Source of the DNA: an uncultured bacterium
Lineage (GTDB): Bacteria > Bacillota > Clostridia > Oscillospirales > Oscillospiraceae
Assembly: GCA_946548895.1 (NCBI GenBank)
Contig: CAMNQF010000025.1
Span: 1-50,901, forward strand
DNA length: 50,901 bases
Reading direction: 5' to 3'
The notes below the pieces were generated by a model that saw nothing but the letters and a program-made list of their open reading frames with translations, was not told where the DNA came from and did no database searches. Of the stretch, positions 9,402-17,244 are shown piece by piece. The number at the start of each line of letters is the position of its first letter. Position 1 is the first letter of the stretch. Made by a program: the position numbers and the translations under genes.

Positions 9402-9427
9402 CAGCCCGGTGGTTTCCCACCGGGCTG
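9402..9427 (-). terminator. Terminator after the HAAS/DUF4097 gene
   Basis: Perfect 11-bp stem CAGCCCGGTGG/CCACCGGGCTG with a four-base loop. On the minus strand CCGTTTTG follows, directly after the upstream gene's stop. Confidence 0.8.
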
Positions 9428-9433
9428 TCTCTG

Positions 9434-10591
9434 TTACCATCTGTCATCCTGGAAATACAGGTTGATATCGCCCATGCCGCTCTCGGCCTCCAGCTCATAG
9501 GAGCCGTCCCCCTTGCGCTGGGCCTTGGTCCCCCGGTCGTCCCCGTTGACGGTCACGGCCCCCATGCCGGTCTTGGCCGTGTAGTCCCAGTTCTTTTCCT
9601 GGAAGTCTATGCTGGCCTCCACATTGCCCATGCCGGTCTTGAGGTCGAACTTGGCGCCGGCGAACACCTCGTCCACACCAAGGGTCACGTCGCCCATGCC
9701 GCTCTCCAGGTCCACCTCGTCATAGGCGCGGATATTGTAGCACTCCACGTCGCCCAGCCCCGTCTCGGCTGTCACCTGTTCCGACACATACAGGCTGCTG
9801 AGAAACACATCCCCCAGGCCGGTCTTAGCCTTGATCTTATTCGCCATCACACCCGTCTCGGGCACGGTGATGATCACATCCATGGCGCTGGCATTGACAC
9901 CGAACATATTTTTAAAGTCGTCCCAGCTGTTGATCTGCACGTGTCCGGCAGAGCCGCCGTCCCGGATCTTGAGCACGCCGTCCTTGACCTCCCACTTCAG
10001 GCTGTAGCCGCCCAGGGTGGCGTCGGAGCTGATGGACAGGGTGTAGTCGTCGCCGCCTGTCACCGTCACGTTGGCGATGCTCACGTCCACGTCGATCTCG
10101 ACGAAGGGATCCAGATAACCGTCCTCCATGGTCCAGAAGCCGGCGCCGTCGTCCTCCATATAAACCGTATCCTCGGTGGCCGTGCCGAATTGGGCCTTCT
10201 CTACCTCTTCCACCACCGCCGTCTGCTCCCCGGCGATGAAGGAGGCTACATTCCGGCCGAACCAGCTGCCGATGCGCATGGCCGACATAACCACCGAGCC
10301 CACAATGAACACCAGCACCGCCGCCGCGCCCAGCAGAATCCACGGCCATTTTTTCTTCTTAGGCGGCGTCCAGCTGTCCGCCTGCTGCTGGGTGACAAAT
10401 CCGCCCTCCACCGCCAGGCGGCAGGACAGGGCCCAGGGGTCGCCCAGCTCGGCCACCACCTGGGCTTCCCGCTCCGGCCCGGCCTCCTCGAAGTATTCCG
10501 CGTAGTAGCGCAGGATATCCTGGCGCTCCCGCTCGGGCACCCAGCGGGCCAGCCCCTCCGCCAGTTCAGCCAAATAGGTAAGTTTGTCCAT
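9434..10591 (-). CDS. HAAS (DUF1700) / DUF4097 membrane protein
   Basis: 385-aa single-pass membrane protein. Residues 1-65 form the alpha-helical HAAS/DUF1700 domain (LTYLAELAEGL...ILRYYAEYFEEA). A membrane helix follows near residues 85-105 (WPWILLGAAAVLVFIVGSVV). From about 160 on there is a DUF4097 beta-helix-like domain built of repeated (S/T)G(M/L)GDV or GMGNV turns, at least six visible. Such proteins are partners of PadR regulators in Firmicutes and are thought to sense envelope state. The start overlaps the PadR gene by 26 bp, so the two are co-translated. Molecular function is unknown. Confidence 0.85.
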   Translation of the reverse strand: MDKLTYLAELAEGLARWVPERERQDILRYYAEYFEEAGPEREAQVVAELGDPWALSCRLAVEGGFVTQQQADSWTPPKKKKWPWILLGAAAVLVFIVGSVVMSAMRIGSWFGRNVASFIAGEQTAVVEEVEKAQFGTATEDTVYMEDDGAGFWTMEDGYLDPFVEIDVDVSIANVTVTGGDDYTLSISSDATLGGYSLKWEVKDGVLKIRDGGSAGHVQINSWDDFKNMFGVNASAMDVIITVPETGVMANKIKAKTGLGDVFLSSLYVSEQVTAETGLGDVECYNIRAYDEVDLESGMGDVTLGVDEVFAGAKFDLKTGMGNVEASIDFQEKNWDYTAKTGMGAVTVNGDDRGTKAQRKGDGSYELEAESGMGDINLYFQDDRW

Positions 10592-10904
10592 CTTGCTCGT
10601 CCTCCTTCAAAAGCTCCTCCACGCCGTCCCGGAACCGCTTCCACTCCTCCCGCCGCCGCTCCAGCTGGGTGCGGCCCACGGGGGTGATGGCGTAATAGCG
10701 GCGGTTGCGGCCCTGGTAGGGCCGGTCGTACACCTTCAGCAGCCCGTCCCGCTGGAGCCGCCGGAGCACCGGGTACAGGGTGGACTCCGAGATATCCAGC
10801 CGGGCCTTCACCTGCTGGGTGAGGATGTAGCCGTAGGCGTCCCCCCGGGACAGCACCGCCAGCACACACCCGTCCAGCAGCTGCGGGCCGATTGCGAAAG
10901 CCAT
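10566..10904 (-). CDS. PadR-family transcriptional regulator
   Basis: 112-aa winged-helix regulator. It has the PadR signature (AYGYILTQQVKARLDISESTLYPVLRRLQRDGLL), then the wing RRYYAITPVG and a C-terminal helix for dimerisation. The ATG at 10904 has GGAGGGGG just upstream; the longer in-frame extension reads low-complexity sequence. It overlaps the HAAS/DUF4097 gene, and its promoter carries a palindrome that could be its own operator, so autoregulation is likely. Confidence 0.9.
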   Translation of the reverse strand: MAFAIGPQLLDGCVLAVLSRGDAYGYILTQQVKARLDISESTLYPVLRRLQRDGLLKVYDRPYQGRNRRYYAITPVGRTQLERRREEWKRFRDGVEELLKEDEQDGQTYLFG

Positions 10905-11016
10905 AAGGCCCCCTCCTTTCGCCGCCGCGGGTGCGGCCTCCCGCGGCGTCTCTTCCCACGCGGCCCGCACATCCGGCCCGCGTGGGCGTCCCATTCATGA
11001 GTTTTGCTTTACGAGC

Positions 11017-11049
11017 AATATTATATATTGTATAATATTATCTTGTCAA
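11017..11049 (-). promoter_or_regulatory. PadR operon promoter with AT-rich palindrome
   Basis: On the minus strand, TTGACA (11044-11049), 18 nt, TATAAT (11020-11025). A perfect inverted repeat AATATTATA-N5-TATAATATT (11017-11039) covers the spacer and -10 box. A dimer bound there would block polymerase; PadR is the obvious candidate. The leader to the PadR start is about 110 nt. Confidence 0.75.
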
Positions 11050-11091
11050 TATACCTTGGGCCGCTTTTACAAATTCTTAAAGAATCGAAAA

Positions 11092-11115
11092 GAGCGCCCC
11101 CAAAAGGGGGCGCTC
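11092..11115 (-). terminator. Terminator downstream of mreB
   Basis: Perfect 10-bp stem GAGCGCCCCC/GGGGGCGCTC with an AAAA loop. The minus-strand reading continues TTTT. It lies 300 nt past the mreB stop, after a family B repeat. Confidence 0.75.
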
Positions 11116-11419
11116 CGCGCTGCTCACGACGGCTCCGCGCTTCTGCGCTGTCACGCTCCGCCTGTTCGCGACGCGCGGCTTCGCTTCGTCTCAAGCAAAA
11201 TCCGGCCCCGCTCTGCGGGCCCTGGGCTTTTGCTTTCGCTCCGCTCCATCCGCGCTGCTCGCGACGGCTCCGCGCTTCTGTGCTGTCACGCTGCGAAGCG
11301 GTCAGGGCGCTCGGTCGCTTTCCCTCCGTCTCAGGCAAAATACAGATTTGCTCCGCAAATCTTGGTTTTTTGCCTTCGCTTCGGTCCAAGCTCCCTCGCT
11401 GCCCGCTTCTCCTCGCTTC
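11116..11419 (-). repeat. Intergenic repeat family B, copy 1 (tandem double unit)
   Basis: Starts at the mreB stop codon (TGAGAAGCGAGGAGAAGCGG read on the minus strand). It contains two tandem units, each with the CGCGGAGC...GTGACAGC block and a hairpin closed by GCAAAA/TTTTGC: 11195-11233 and 11335-11373. The inner stems of the two hairpins differ in sequence but both pair. Confidence 0.8.
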
Positions 11420-12442
11420 TCAATTCATCTGCTGCCTTCTGCCGATATTCATGGTGCCGTCCTGCATATTGTCGATGGTATCCAGACTCCGGCCGGTGCC
11501 GTGGGCCACGCAGGAGATGGCGTCGTCGGCCACGTAGGTCTCGATACCGGTGTGGGACTCGATCAGCTTGTCAAAGCCCCAGACCAGCGACCCGCCACCG
11601 GTCATGATGATACCGTTGCTGGAGATATCGGCCACCAGCTCGGGGGGAGTGCGCTCCAGCACGCCGTGGATGGCCTCCAGGATGCGGGAGCAGGGCTCCT
11701 CAAACGCCTCGATCATCTCGCCGGAGGTGACGGAGAACACCCGGGGCAGGCCGGTCATGAGGCAGCGGCCCTTGACCTCCATGGAGATCTCCTCCGGCCG
11801 GGGGAACACGCAGCCGATGGTCATTTTCAGCTCCTCCGCGGTGCGGTCGCCGATGAGCACGTTGTGCCGCTTGCGGATGTACTTCACCACCGCCTCGCTG
11901 AAGGCGTCGCCCGCCACCTTGATGGAGGCGGACTCCACGATGCCGGACAGGGAGATGACGGCGATATCGGCGGTGCCGCCGCCGATGTCCACCACCATGT
12001 GGCCGTCGGGCTGGGTGATGTCCACCCCGGCGCCGATGGCGGCGGCCAGGGGCTCCTCAATGAGGTATACCCGCCGGGCGCCCGCCTGGATGCCCGCGTC
12101 GATAACGGCGCGCTCCTCCACCTCGGTGATGCCGGAGGGCACGCAGATCACCACCCTGGGCTTGAACAGGTGGACGGGGGCCACCTTGCGGATGAACTCC
12201 CGGAGCATCCGCTCGGTCATGTCGTAGTCGGAGATGACGCCGTCCCGCAGGGGGCGGATGGCCACGATATTGCCCGGGGTTTTGCCCAGCATCTGCTGGG
12301 CCTCGGTGCCCACCTTCAGCAGCTTGCCGGTATTTTTATCCAGCGCCACCACGGAGGGCTCCCGCAGGACGATTCCCTTGTCCTTAATATAAACCAGCAC
12401 GCTGGCGGTACCCAGATCAATGCCGATATCTCTAGCAAACAT
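11420..12442 (-). CDS. mreB: Rod shape-determining actin MreB
   Basis: 340-aa bacterial actin that forms membrane-associated filaments guiding lateral wall synthesis. Seen: phosphate 1 loop DIGIDLGTASVLVY, phosphate 2 VVDIGGGTADIAVIS, the adenosine motif GIIMTGGGSLVWG, and PSVVALD. The ATG at 12442 was chosen because AGGAG lies eight bases upstream; the in-frame GTG at 12451 would overlap that ribosome site. No mreC or mreD follows, so this is a stand-alone MreB/Mbl-type gene. It has its own promoter at 12563-12591. Confidence 0.96.
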   Translation of the reverse strand: MFARDIGIDLGTASVLVYIKDKGIVLREPSVVALDKNTGKLLKVGTEAQQMLGKTPGNIVAIRPLRDGVISDYDMTERMLREFIRKVAPVHLFKPRVVICVPSGITEVEERAVIDAGIQAGARRVYLIEEPLAAAIGAGVDITQPDGHMVVDIGGGTADIAVISLSGIVESASIKVAGDAFSEAVVKYIRKRHNVLIGDRTAEELKMTIGCVFPRPEEISMEVKGRCLMTGLPRVFSVTSGEMIEAFEEPCSRILEAIHGVLERTPPELVADISSNGIIMTGGGSLVWGFDKLIESHTGIETYVADDAISCVAHGTGRSLDTIDNMQDGTMNIGRRQQMN

Positions 12443-12562
12443 AGCATTCACTCCTGTATTGGCCCCGCACGAGCCCCATCTGTGGAGCAGTCTGCCCCAA
12501 AAGCGCCCCGCGTAGTCATATCTAAAATACCCACTGGGGGGTATATCGCTGCACTCATGTCA

Positions 12563-12591
12563 ATCATACTAGACAATCCGTGATTTTGCAA
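12563..12591 (-). promoter_or_regulatory. mreB promoter
   Basis: On the minus strand, TTGCAA (12586-12591), 17 nt, TATGAT (12563-12568). The leader to mreB is about 115 nt and includes the near-palindrome CCCCCCAGTGGG. Confidence 0.75.
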
Positions 12592-12714
12592 GCTTTTTTC
12601 CCCAATGTACTCCTTAATTTTTCATAAGGAAAGCTCCGCTTTTTCGTCGGAATGCCCGCCGCGGCCGTCCGCGCCGCCGGATATCCCACAAATCAGCACT
12701 GCAAAACCAATCCC

Positions 12715-13022
12715 AACAACACTTAGCCCCCAGCCGTCCTACATTCGCGGCTGGGGGCTTACTTCTGGGTTTGATTGTCCAAGGGCTGTTACCTTCGCTT
12801 TCTTCCGGGCTCTTCCCGGATGTGCTTGCGTTGGGGGTCCGCTTGAAACGTTTGTCTCTCAGTTTCCTCAAACAATGGTGGGCTTCAGACTTTATCTGGC
12901 TTCCGTCGCTTTAAAAAGCGTGTTTGGAACGATTCGAGTATTCGTTTCACTTTGCGTTTCCCAATCGCAGAAAGTAGTTGGTGCGGTCTTATTAGTACAT
13001 TGGACTCACCTTTTCCTTTCTG
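12715..13022 (-). ncRNA. Candidate structured non-coding RNA upstream of mreB
   Basis: A very strong promoter (13028-13056) points into about 300 nt with no credible reading frame: every frame is stopped early, and the first start, GTG/ATG after AAAGGAAAAGG, meets tandem TAA codons within six codons. The region is richer in A+T and purines than its neighbours. It contains serial hairpins: CGCTTT-TT-AAAGCG, CAGA-TAAAG-TCTG, GTTTG...CAAAC around GAGGAAACTGAGAGA, TCCGGG-AAGA-GCCCGGA, and a 12-bp closing stem (12725-12736 with 12748-12759). The last stem lacks a clear U run. I do not recognise RNase P, tmRNA, SRP or 6S signatures. It could also be a long leader or a small-peptide mRNA. Confidence 0.45.
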
Positions 13023-13027
13023 TCTGT

Positions 13028-13056
13028 ATTGTACTATATAGGTTTGGGTTTGTCAA
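13028..13056 (-). promoter_or_regulatory. Consensus promoter of the candidate ncRNA
   Basis: Minus strand: TTGACA (13051-13056), exactly 17 nt, TACAAT (13028-13033), among the best promoters in the window. It lies just past the terminator of the phage operon. Confidence 0.8.
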
Positions 13057-13074
13057 CAGTTTTTTGTGAGATTT

Positions 13075-13115
13075 TTAAAAAAATTTTAGCCGGCCCCGCC
13101 TGATGCGGGGCCGGC
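13075..13115 (-). terminator. Terminator of the phage-like operon
   Basis: Perfect 11-bp GC-rich stem (13089-13099 with 13105-13115), then TAAAATTTTTTT on the minus strand. It is a canonical intrinsic terminator right after the last phage gene. Confidence 0.9.
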
Positions 13116-13123
13116 CGGGCCGG

Positions 13124-13717
13124 TCAGCCCTCGTCCTCAAAGCCGTCGTTCTCGATGGCCACGCCGTACCAGCTCAACCCTGTGGAGGCGGCGTCCCCCC
13201 AGGTGGGGTGGCGCTGGGCCACCATGCCCCAGGTGTTGTACCAGAACACATAGGTCACGTCCACGTGGCTGGGCAGTATGTCCTCAATGATGAGGCGGAG
13301 CCTGTCAAATCCCTCGGGGATGCCCGCCACATCGGGGAAATACACCTTCACGTATCCCGGCTGGCTCCCTTCCTCCGCCCGGGCGTTAAGGCCGCACCCC
13401 CGCAGGGTGTCGTTGATGGCGGAGGTGGTGAAGCTGTCCCCGTTGATGCGCAGCAGGGCGGCCAGGGCGGCCCGCCGCTGCCTCACCGTCTCGCACACCG
13501 GGCGGTAGGGCAGCAGCGCCTCCACCCGCTCCAGGCCGAAGTCCTCCGCCGTGACCAAGTTCATCTCCCGGGCGGTGTGGTCCAGCTCTTCCGCCGCCCC
13601 GTCCAGCTTCGCGCCATAGGCGGCCAGCTCCCCCCGGTTGACCGCGCCGGGCCGCAGGTCATAGGCCCCCAGCGGCTGGAGCAGGGAGACCAGGTAGTCC
13701 TCAAATTTCGGCGTCAC
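13124..13717 (-). CDS. Phage baseplate protein, gpI/YmfQ-like
   Basis: 197-aa protein resembling YmfQ/XkdU-type proteins (P2 gpI equivalents), which finish the baseplate wedge in contractile tails. Seen: the short N-terminal LVSLLQPLGAYDL, a helical middle with ERVEALLPYRPV and RRAALAALLRI, and the C-terminal DILPSHVDVTYVFW. It uses a GTG start overlapping the baseplate J stop (GTGA). It is the last gene of the operon; the tail-fibre gene normally found after gpI is absent. Confidence 0.8.
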   Translation of the reverse strand: MTPKFEDYLVSLLQPLGAYDLRPGAVNRGELAAYGAKLDGAAEELDHTAREMNLVTAEDFGLERVEALLPYRPVCETVRQRRAALAALLRINGDSFTTSAINDTLRGCGLNARAEEGSQPGYVKVYFPDVAGIPEGFDRLRLIIEDILPSHVDVTYVFWYNTWGMVAQRHPTWGDAASTGLSWYGVAIENDGFEDEG

Positions 13718-14808
13718 GCGCTCTCACCGCCGCTTTCCTCGGTCTGGGCGGGGACCCCGCCGTCCGCAATGACCAGCTCTCCCAGCACAGGCAAGGTCAC
13801 GCTGTCCAGGGGCAGGTCGGCCTCCGGGGCGGTGAGGCGGCAGTTGGCCACCCCGTCCACGGCGTAGATCAGCGACACCAGCTGGGCCCTTGGGAGGGGC
13901 TGGCCCAGCCGCTCCCCGTTGAACCAATCCTCCAGCCGGTCCCGCACGGCCCCGGCCACTTCGGCAAACTCCCGGCCCTCCTCCGCCCACAGCTGGACGG
14001 ACACGTTCACCGTCTGGGCCGTGGGCTTCAGCACCTTCACGTCGCACGCGATCTCCCGCACCCCGTCGAAGTAGTCCTGAAGCTCGTCAATCAGCTCCTC
14101 GCCGGGCACGCCGCCGGGGGCGGCGGGCACAATGTCCACCGTGCCCACTCCCCGGTTCCGGGGGAGCACTGTCACCGCCGCCACGCCGTTGAAGGACATG
14201 GCGGCCTGGCGGTAGAAGGCGGTGTTGGCGCCGTTGGCCAGCCGCCGGAAGGTAGCCAGCACCCGCGCCCGCAGGGCCTCGTCCTCCTCCTGGTCCTGCC
14301 CATTGGACAGGGGCTCCGGGTTGGCGCAGGCCACAATGCCCGTAGGGGGCAGGGCCATGTACACAATGGCGCCCTGGCCCACATTGCCCGCCGTTCCGGC
14401 CTCCGCCGCCGTCACAGGCAGCTCGCAGTACGGCTGGCCCGCCGGCACCACCCCGGCCGTATCGGTGAGGAACCGCACGCCTCCCGCGGTCATGCACACT
14501 GTCCCGGCGGGTACCTCGGTGTCGGTCTCCCGGGCCTCGTCCACATAAAACCGCACCGTCCCCACGGCGGGGACCGCCTTATGCCGGGACACGCCCCGCA
14601 GGGCGGCGTGCTTGTCCAAGTCCTCCCCCTGGGCCGTCTGGGGGAAGCACTGCCGCCGGGTCCACTCCGCCTGTACATACAGGCTGTACATCTGGGCGGC
14701 CACGGCATAGAACCGCACGGCCAGTTCGCTGCTGCCGCCGGCGGTCTGGCCCGTCCGGGCCTGAAAGTCCGAGGCCAGCCCCTGGTAAATTTCCTCCAAC
14801 GTAATCAA
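13714..14808 (-). CDS. Baseplate J-family protein (XkdT-like)
   Basis: 364-aa baseplate wedge protein of a contractile tail. Seen: N-terminal ITLEEIYQGLASDF, the typical GEDLDKHAALRGVSR stretch, AEAGTAGNVGQGAI, and the DEALRARVLATFRRLANGANTAFYRQ block that marks baseplate J/gp47-like proteins. The only sensible start is TTG at 14808, with GGAGGG seven bases upstream; the more 5' frame is a shadow of the preceding gene. Four-base overlap with the gpI-like gene. Confidence 0.9.
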   Translation of the reverse strand: MITLEEIYQGLASDFQARTGQTAGGSSELAVRFYAVAAQMYSLYVQAEWTRRQCFPQTAQGEDLDKHAALRGVSRHKAVPAVGTVRFYVDEARETDTEVPAGTVCMTAGGVRFLTDTAGVVPAGQPYCELPVTAAEAGTAGNVGQGAIVYMALPPTGIVACANPEPLSNGQDQEEDEALRARVLATFRRLANGANTAFYRQAAMSFNGVAAVTVLPRNRGVGTVDIVPAAPGGVPGEELIDELQDYFDGVREIACDVKVLKPTAQTVNVSVQLWAEEGREFAEVAGAVRDRLEDWFNGERLGQPLPRAQLVSLIYAVDGVANCRLTAPEADLPLDSVTLPVLGELVIADGGVPAQTEESGGESA

Positions 14809-14812
14809 ACTC

Positions 14813-15163
14813 TCATCCCTCCAACTGCACTGCCACCGGCAGCCGCGCCTCCTGCCACAGCAGCTCCACCGACACGGCCAGCACATCCCGTTCCCGCCGC
14901 ACCGCCGCGCCGGCCACTGTCACGCCGTCCAGGCCGGTCAGCGCCTCCACGGCGAATTGGCGGGCCAGGGCGTCCCAGGCGGAGGGCTTCTCCCGCCGGA
15001 GCTGGTAGATCCGGCTGCCCAGCTCCGGCAGGAAGGGGAAGCTCCCGCGCCGGGCGGTGAGGCGGAACAGGGCCTCGTTCACCAGGGCCTCTCCGTCCCG
15101 CACCACCGCCACGCCGCCGTTGCCGTCGGCCGTGTAATCCCTGTCTTTCAACAGCAGGCTCAT
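14813..15163 (-). CDS. Baseplate gp25/gpW-like protein (XkdS-like)
   Basis: 116-aa protein fitting the gp25-like lysozyme-fold (catalytically inactive) wedge family: DGNGGVAVVRDGEALVNEALFRLTARRGSFPFLPELGSRIY, where the conserved motif precedes a helix-strand C-terminus. The ATG at 15163 follows GGAGGG. Tightly spaced between the spike gene and baseplate J, as in P2, Mu and PBSX. Confidence 0.85.
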   Translation of the reverse strand: MSLLLKDRDYTADGNGGVAVVRDGEALVNEALFRLTARRGSFPFLPELGSRIYQLRREKPSAWDALARQFAVEALTGLDGVTVAGAAVRRERDVLAVSVELLWQEARLPVAVQLEG

Positions 15164-15181
15164 CTCAGTCCCTCCGTTTCT

Positions 15182-15604
15182 CTAACCCAGCCCCGCCAGG
15201 ATGGCGATCACAATCCTGGCGATCATATCCTCCAGCTTCTCGCCCCGGATATAGACCTCGCCCTTCAGGTTGATTTTGGGCGCTTCCAGGATGATTCCCG
15301 TCCCGCCCTGGATGTTCACCGCCGTACCCCCGGCGGTCAGCCGTTTGGCGCTGATGTCCACCTGGTCGGGCACGCTGCCGTCCTGGCGCAGGCCCACCAC
15401 GCAGGGGGTCTCCCCCTTACCCTGGATGACCAGCACCCGCTGGCCCACCTTGGGGGTCCAGCGGTAGCCCGCGGGCCCGTACAGCTGGAGGCCCCGCCGT
15501 TCACAGTCCAACATTACCGCCAGCTCGCCGCCGCTCATGGTGACGATGCCGGTCTGACCCTCTCCCGGGTCGGCGGGCTGTTTCTGCTGTCCGCTCAACC
15601 ACAT
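15182..15604 (-). CDS. Phage baseplate spike, gpV-like
   Basis: 140-aa protein with an N-terminal OB-like fold (GIVTMSGGELAVMLDCERRG, PKVGQRVLVIQGKGETPCVVGL), then short beta repeats (GGTAVNIQGGTGIILEAPKINLKG) as in the central spike of contractile tails. It ends in a hydrophobic helix (MIARIVIAILAGLG) rather than an iron-binding tip motif HxH, which I do not see. ATG at 15604 with AGGAGG. A family B repeat separates it from the hub gene. Confidence 0.8.
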   Translation of the reverse strand: MWLSGQQKQPADPGEGQTGIVTMSGGELAVMLDCERRGLQLYGPAGYRWTPKVGQRVLVIQGKGETPCVVGLRQDGSVPDQVDISAKRLTAGGTAVNIQGGTGIILEAPKINLKGEVYIRGEKLEDMIARIVIAILAGLG

Positions 15605-15611
15605 GATCGTA

Positions 15612-15702
15612 TCCTCCTATTGCCGCGTTCCGCGCTGCTCGCCACGGCTCCGCGCTTCCCTCTTGTCACGCTTCGCCTGCTCGCCACGGCTCCGCGCTTC
15701 TC
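15612..15702 (-). repeat. Intergenic repeat family B, copy 2 (short form, inside phage operon)
   Basis: Directly after the stop of the hub gene: TGAGAGAAGCGCGGAGCCGTGG (minus strand), then two copies of GAAGCGCGGAGCCGTGGCGAGC. The GCAAAA hairpin of longer copies is missing. Confidence 0.75.
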
Positions 15703-16656
15703 TCAAATCATCGCGTCCCTCTCGCCCAGCACCAGGGTGGTGGACAGCCCCTCGCCGCCGCAGGACACTTCGGTCTGGGCCGCCCGGTACACTCCATTTG
15801 CCCCGCAGTCTTTCAGCTCCACCGAAACCAGCTGGCCCGGCCAGGCCAAAAACGCCCCGGCGATGGTGGCGCGCATCCGCACCCGGCCGGACCGGGCCGC
15901 CTTCAGCTGGTATCCGGCGGTATAGCGCATGGCGGCGGTGCCTGTGGTGTTGGGCACGGTAACCACCCGCCGGGCGCAGCCGCCCTGGGCCAGGAAATCC
16001 GGGTCGGACACCCACTGGGTCCCCAGGGCGGTCCGCCGCCGCACGGCCACCTGACTGAGCACCCCGTGGCGCTCCTCCCGGTACTCCCAGCCGGTCACGG
16101 GGTCCCCCTCCCGGATGCGCAAAACCTCCCCGTCCCCGTGGGGGGCCAGCACCAGCCGTCCCTCCCGGTCGAACCGGGGGACCACGCCGCCGTAGTAGCA
16201 GGCGTACCGCCGCACCACGCTCCACTCGCTCTCCCCGCTGGACACGTTGAAGCCATCCACGGCGGGCAGGGCAGCGCCGCCCACCGCCTCCACGCCGTAG
16301 GGGGCCACATGGTTGGCGATAATGTCCGCCCGGGTGGCCCGCTGATACTCGGCGGGCATGGCCTCGTTGTCCAGCAGCAGGGCGGCCATCCCCCGGCCGG
16401 CCAGCTCCAGATACAGCCCGTCCTTTCCGCACCGCACGGCGTACTCGTCCACCACGCCGGTGAACACCCGCTCCCCCTCCCACTCGGCGAAAAAGCGGCA
16501 GGCGGCGGACAGCAGCGTCTCCTGTCCCCGCTCCCACAGGCACCGCAGGAAAAAGCTGTCGCAGGGGGTATCCGTGCCGTAGCAGAACCGCCAGCTGACG
16601 GCGGTGGGCAGGGTTAAAATACCGCCTCCGCCCAGCTTCACCCAACATTTTATCAT
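15703..16656 (-). CDS. Phage tail hub protein (XkdQ/gpD-like)
   Basis: 317-aa protein of the hub ring between tail tube and spike. Seen: N-terminal WRFCYGTDTPCDSFFLRCLW and GERVFTGVVDEYAV, typical of XkdQ/gp27-like proteins; ADIIANHVAPYGVEAV and SSGESEWSVVRRYACYYGGVVPRFDREGRL in the middle; C-terminal GRVRMRATIAGAFLAWPGQLVSVEL. The ATG at 16656 overlaps the stop of the LysM gene by four bases. Confidence 0.85.
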   Translation of the reverse strand: MIKCWVKLGGGGILTLPTAVSWRFCYGTDTPCDSFFLRCLWERGQETLLSAACRFFAEWEGERVFTGVVDEYAVRCGKDGLYLELAGRGMAALLLDNEAMPAEYQRATRADIIANHVAPYGVEAVGGAALPAVDGFNVSSGESEWSVVRRYACYYGGVVPRFDREGRLVLAPHGDGEVLRIREGDPVTGWEYREERHGVLSQVAVRRRTALGTQWVSDPDFLAQGGCARRVVTVPNTTGTAAMRYTAGYQLKAARSGRVRMRATIAGAFLAWPGQLVSVELKDCGANGVYRAAQTEVSCGGEGLSTTLVLGERDAMI

Positions 16657-17228
16657 TTGATTCTCACCCTCTGTCCCGCGTAGATGAGATTGGGATTTCG
16701 GATGGACGGGTTGAGCTCTATGATTCGGTTGAGCTCCACGCCATACCGCCGTGCCAGCTCCCACAGGGTATCCCCCCGGGTCACGGTGTGCCACTGGGCG
16801 TCTTCCTCCCCGGCCTCCTGGGGGGGAGCGCCGCCGGAGTTCAAGGGCCGGGCCGCCAGTTTGGTGTCTCCCGCGCCGTCCACCACCTCCCAAAACTCAA
16901 AGGAGTAGGCCACATAGTCCCGCCTGGGCTCCTGCCGCAGCTCCAGGGAGGCGAACCAGGCCGTGGTGGTCATCCACACCGGGTGGACCAGCACGCCGGG
17001 CGTCTCCTCGTAGAACACGGAAGCCAGCTCTTTGAAGGTGTCGTAGGCGTGTTCGCCCACAAACTCCCCCTCTCCCCGGAGCACCCGCCGGGTCTGTCCC
17101 AAGCTTTGGAGGTGGTAGCGGCCGAAGGGGATCTTCTGCACCGCGATTTTTCGGTCGTAGGCAATGGAATACACCCTGGGGTTGTGGGGCCACACAAAGC
17201 TTTTGAACCGCATAGGCGTAAGGATCAT
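16653..17228 (-). CDS. LysM-containing phage tail protein (XkdP-like)
   Basis: 191-aa protein. Residues 1-115 form an XkdP-type domain (SFVWPHNPRVYSIAYDRKIA...LGQTRRVLRGEGEFVGEHAYDTFKEL). A linker follows, then a LysM domain (about 145-190: HTVTRGDTLWELARRYGVELNRIIELNPSIRNPNLIYAGQRVRI) that would bind peptidoglycan. In PBSX this gene lies between the tape measure and hub, as here. The ATG at 17228 has GAGGGGAG ten bases upstream. Confidence 0.85.
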   Translation of the reverse strand: MILTPMRFKSFVWPHNPRVYSIAYDRKIAVQKIPFGRYHLQSLGQTRRVLRGEGEFVGEHAYDTFKELASVFYEETPGVLVHPVWMTTTAWFASLELRQEPRRDYVAYSFEFWEVVDGAGDTKLAARPLNSGGAPPQEAGEEDAQWHTVTRGDTLWELARRYGVELNRIIELNPSIRNPNLIYAGQRVRIK

Positions 17229-17244
17229 GTTTCCGTCACTCCCC

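Noticed and set aside
11021-11389. Arg/Ser/Glu-rich reading frame across family B repeats
   Set aside because: It repeats because the DNA repeats. No ribosome site; the hairpin covariation argues for a nucleic-acid structure.
12614-12871. 85-codon minus-strand frame (TTG start) inside the candidate ncRNA
   Set aside because: Starts at TTG without a ribosome site inside a hairpin-rich stretch. Arg/Lys/Pro-rich composition reflects purine-rich RNA, though a peptide cannot be fully excluded.
12715-13022. Assignment of this RNA to RNase P, tmRNA, SRP or 6S
   Set aside because: Lacks their core motifs (for example GAGGAAAGUCC, the tmRNA tag, and the SRP GNAR loop), so left unassigned.
12605-13069. 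154-codon plus-strand frame over the candidate ncRNA
   Set aside because: No ribosome site or homology, odd composition, and it lies opposite a strong minus-strand promoter.
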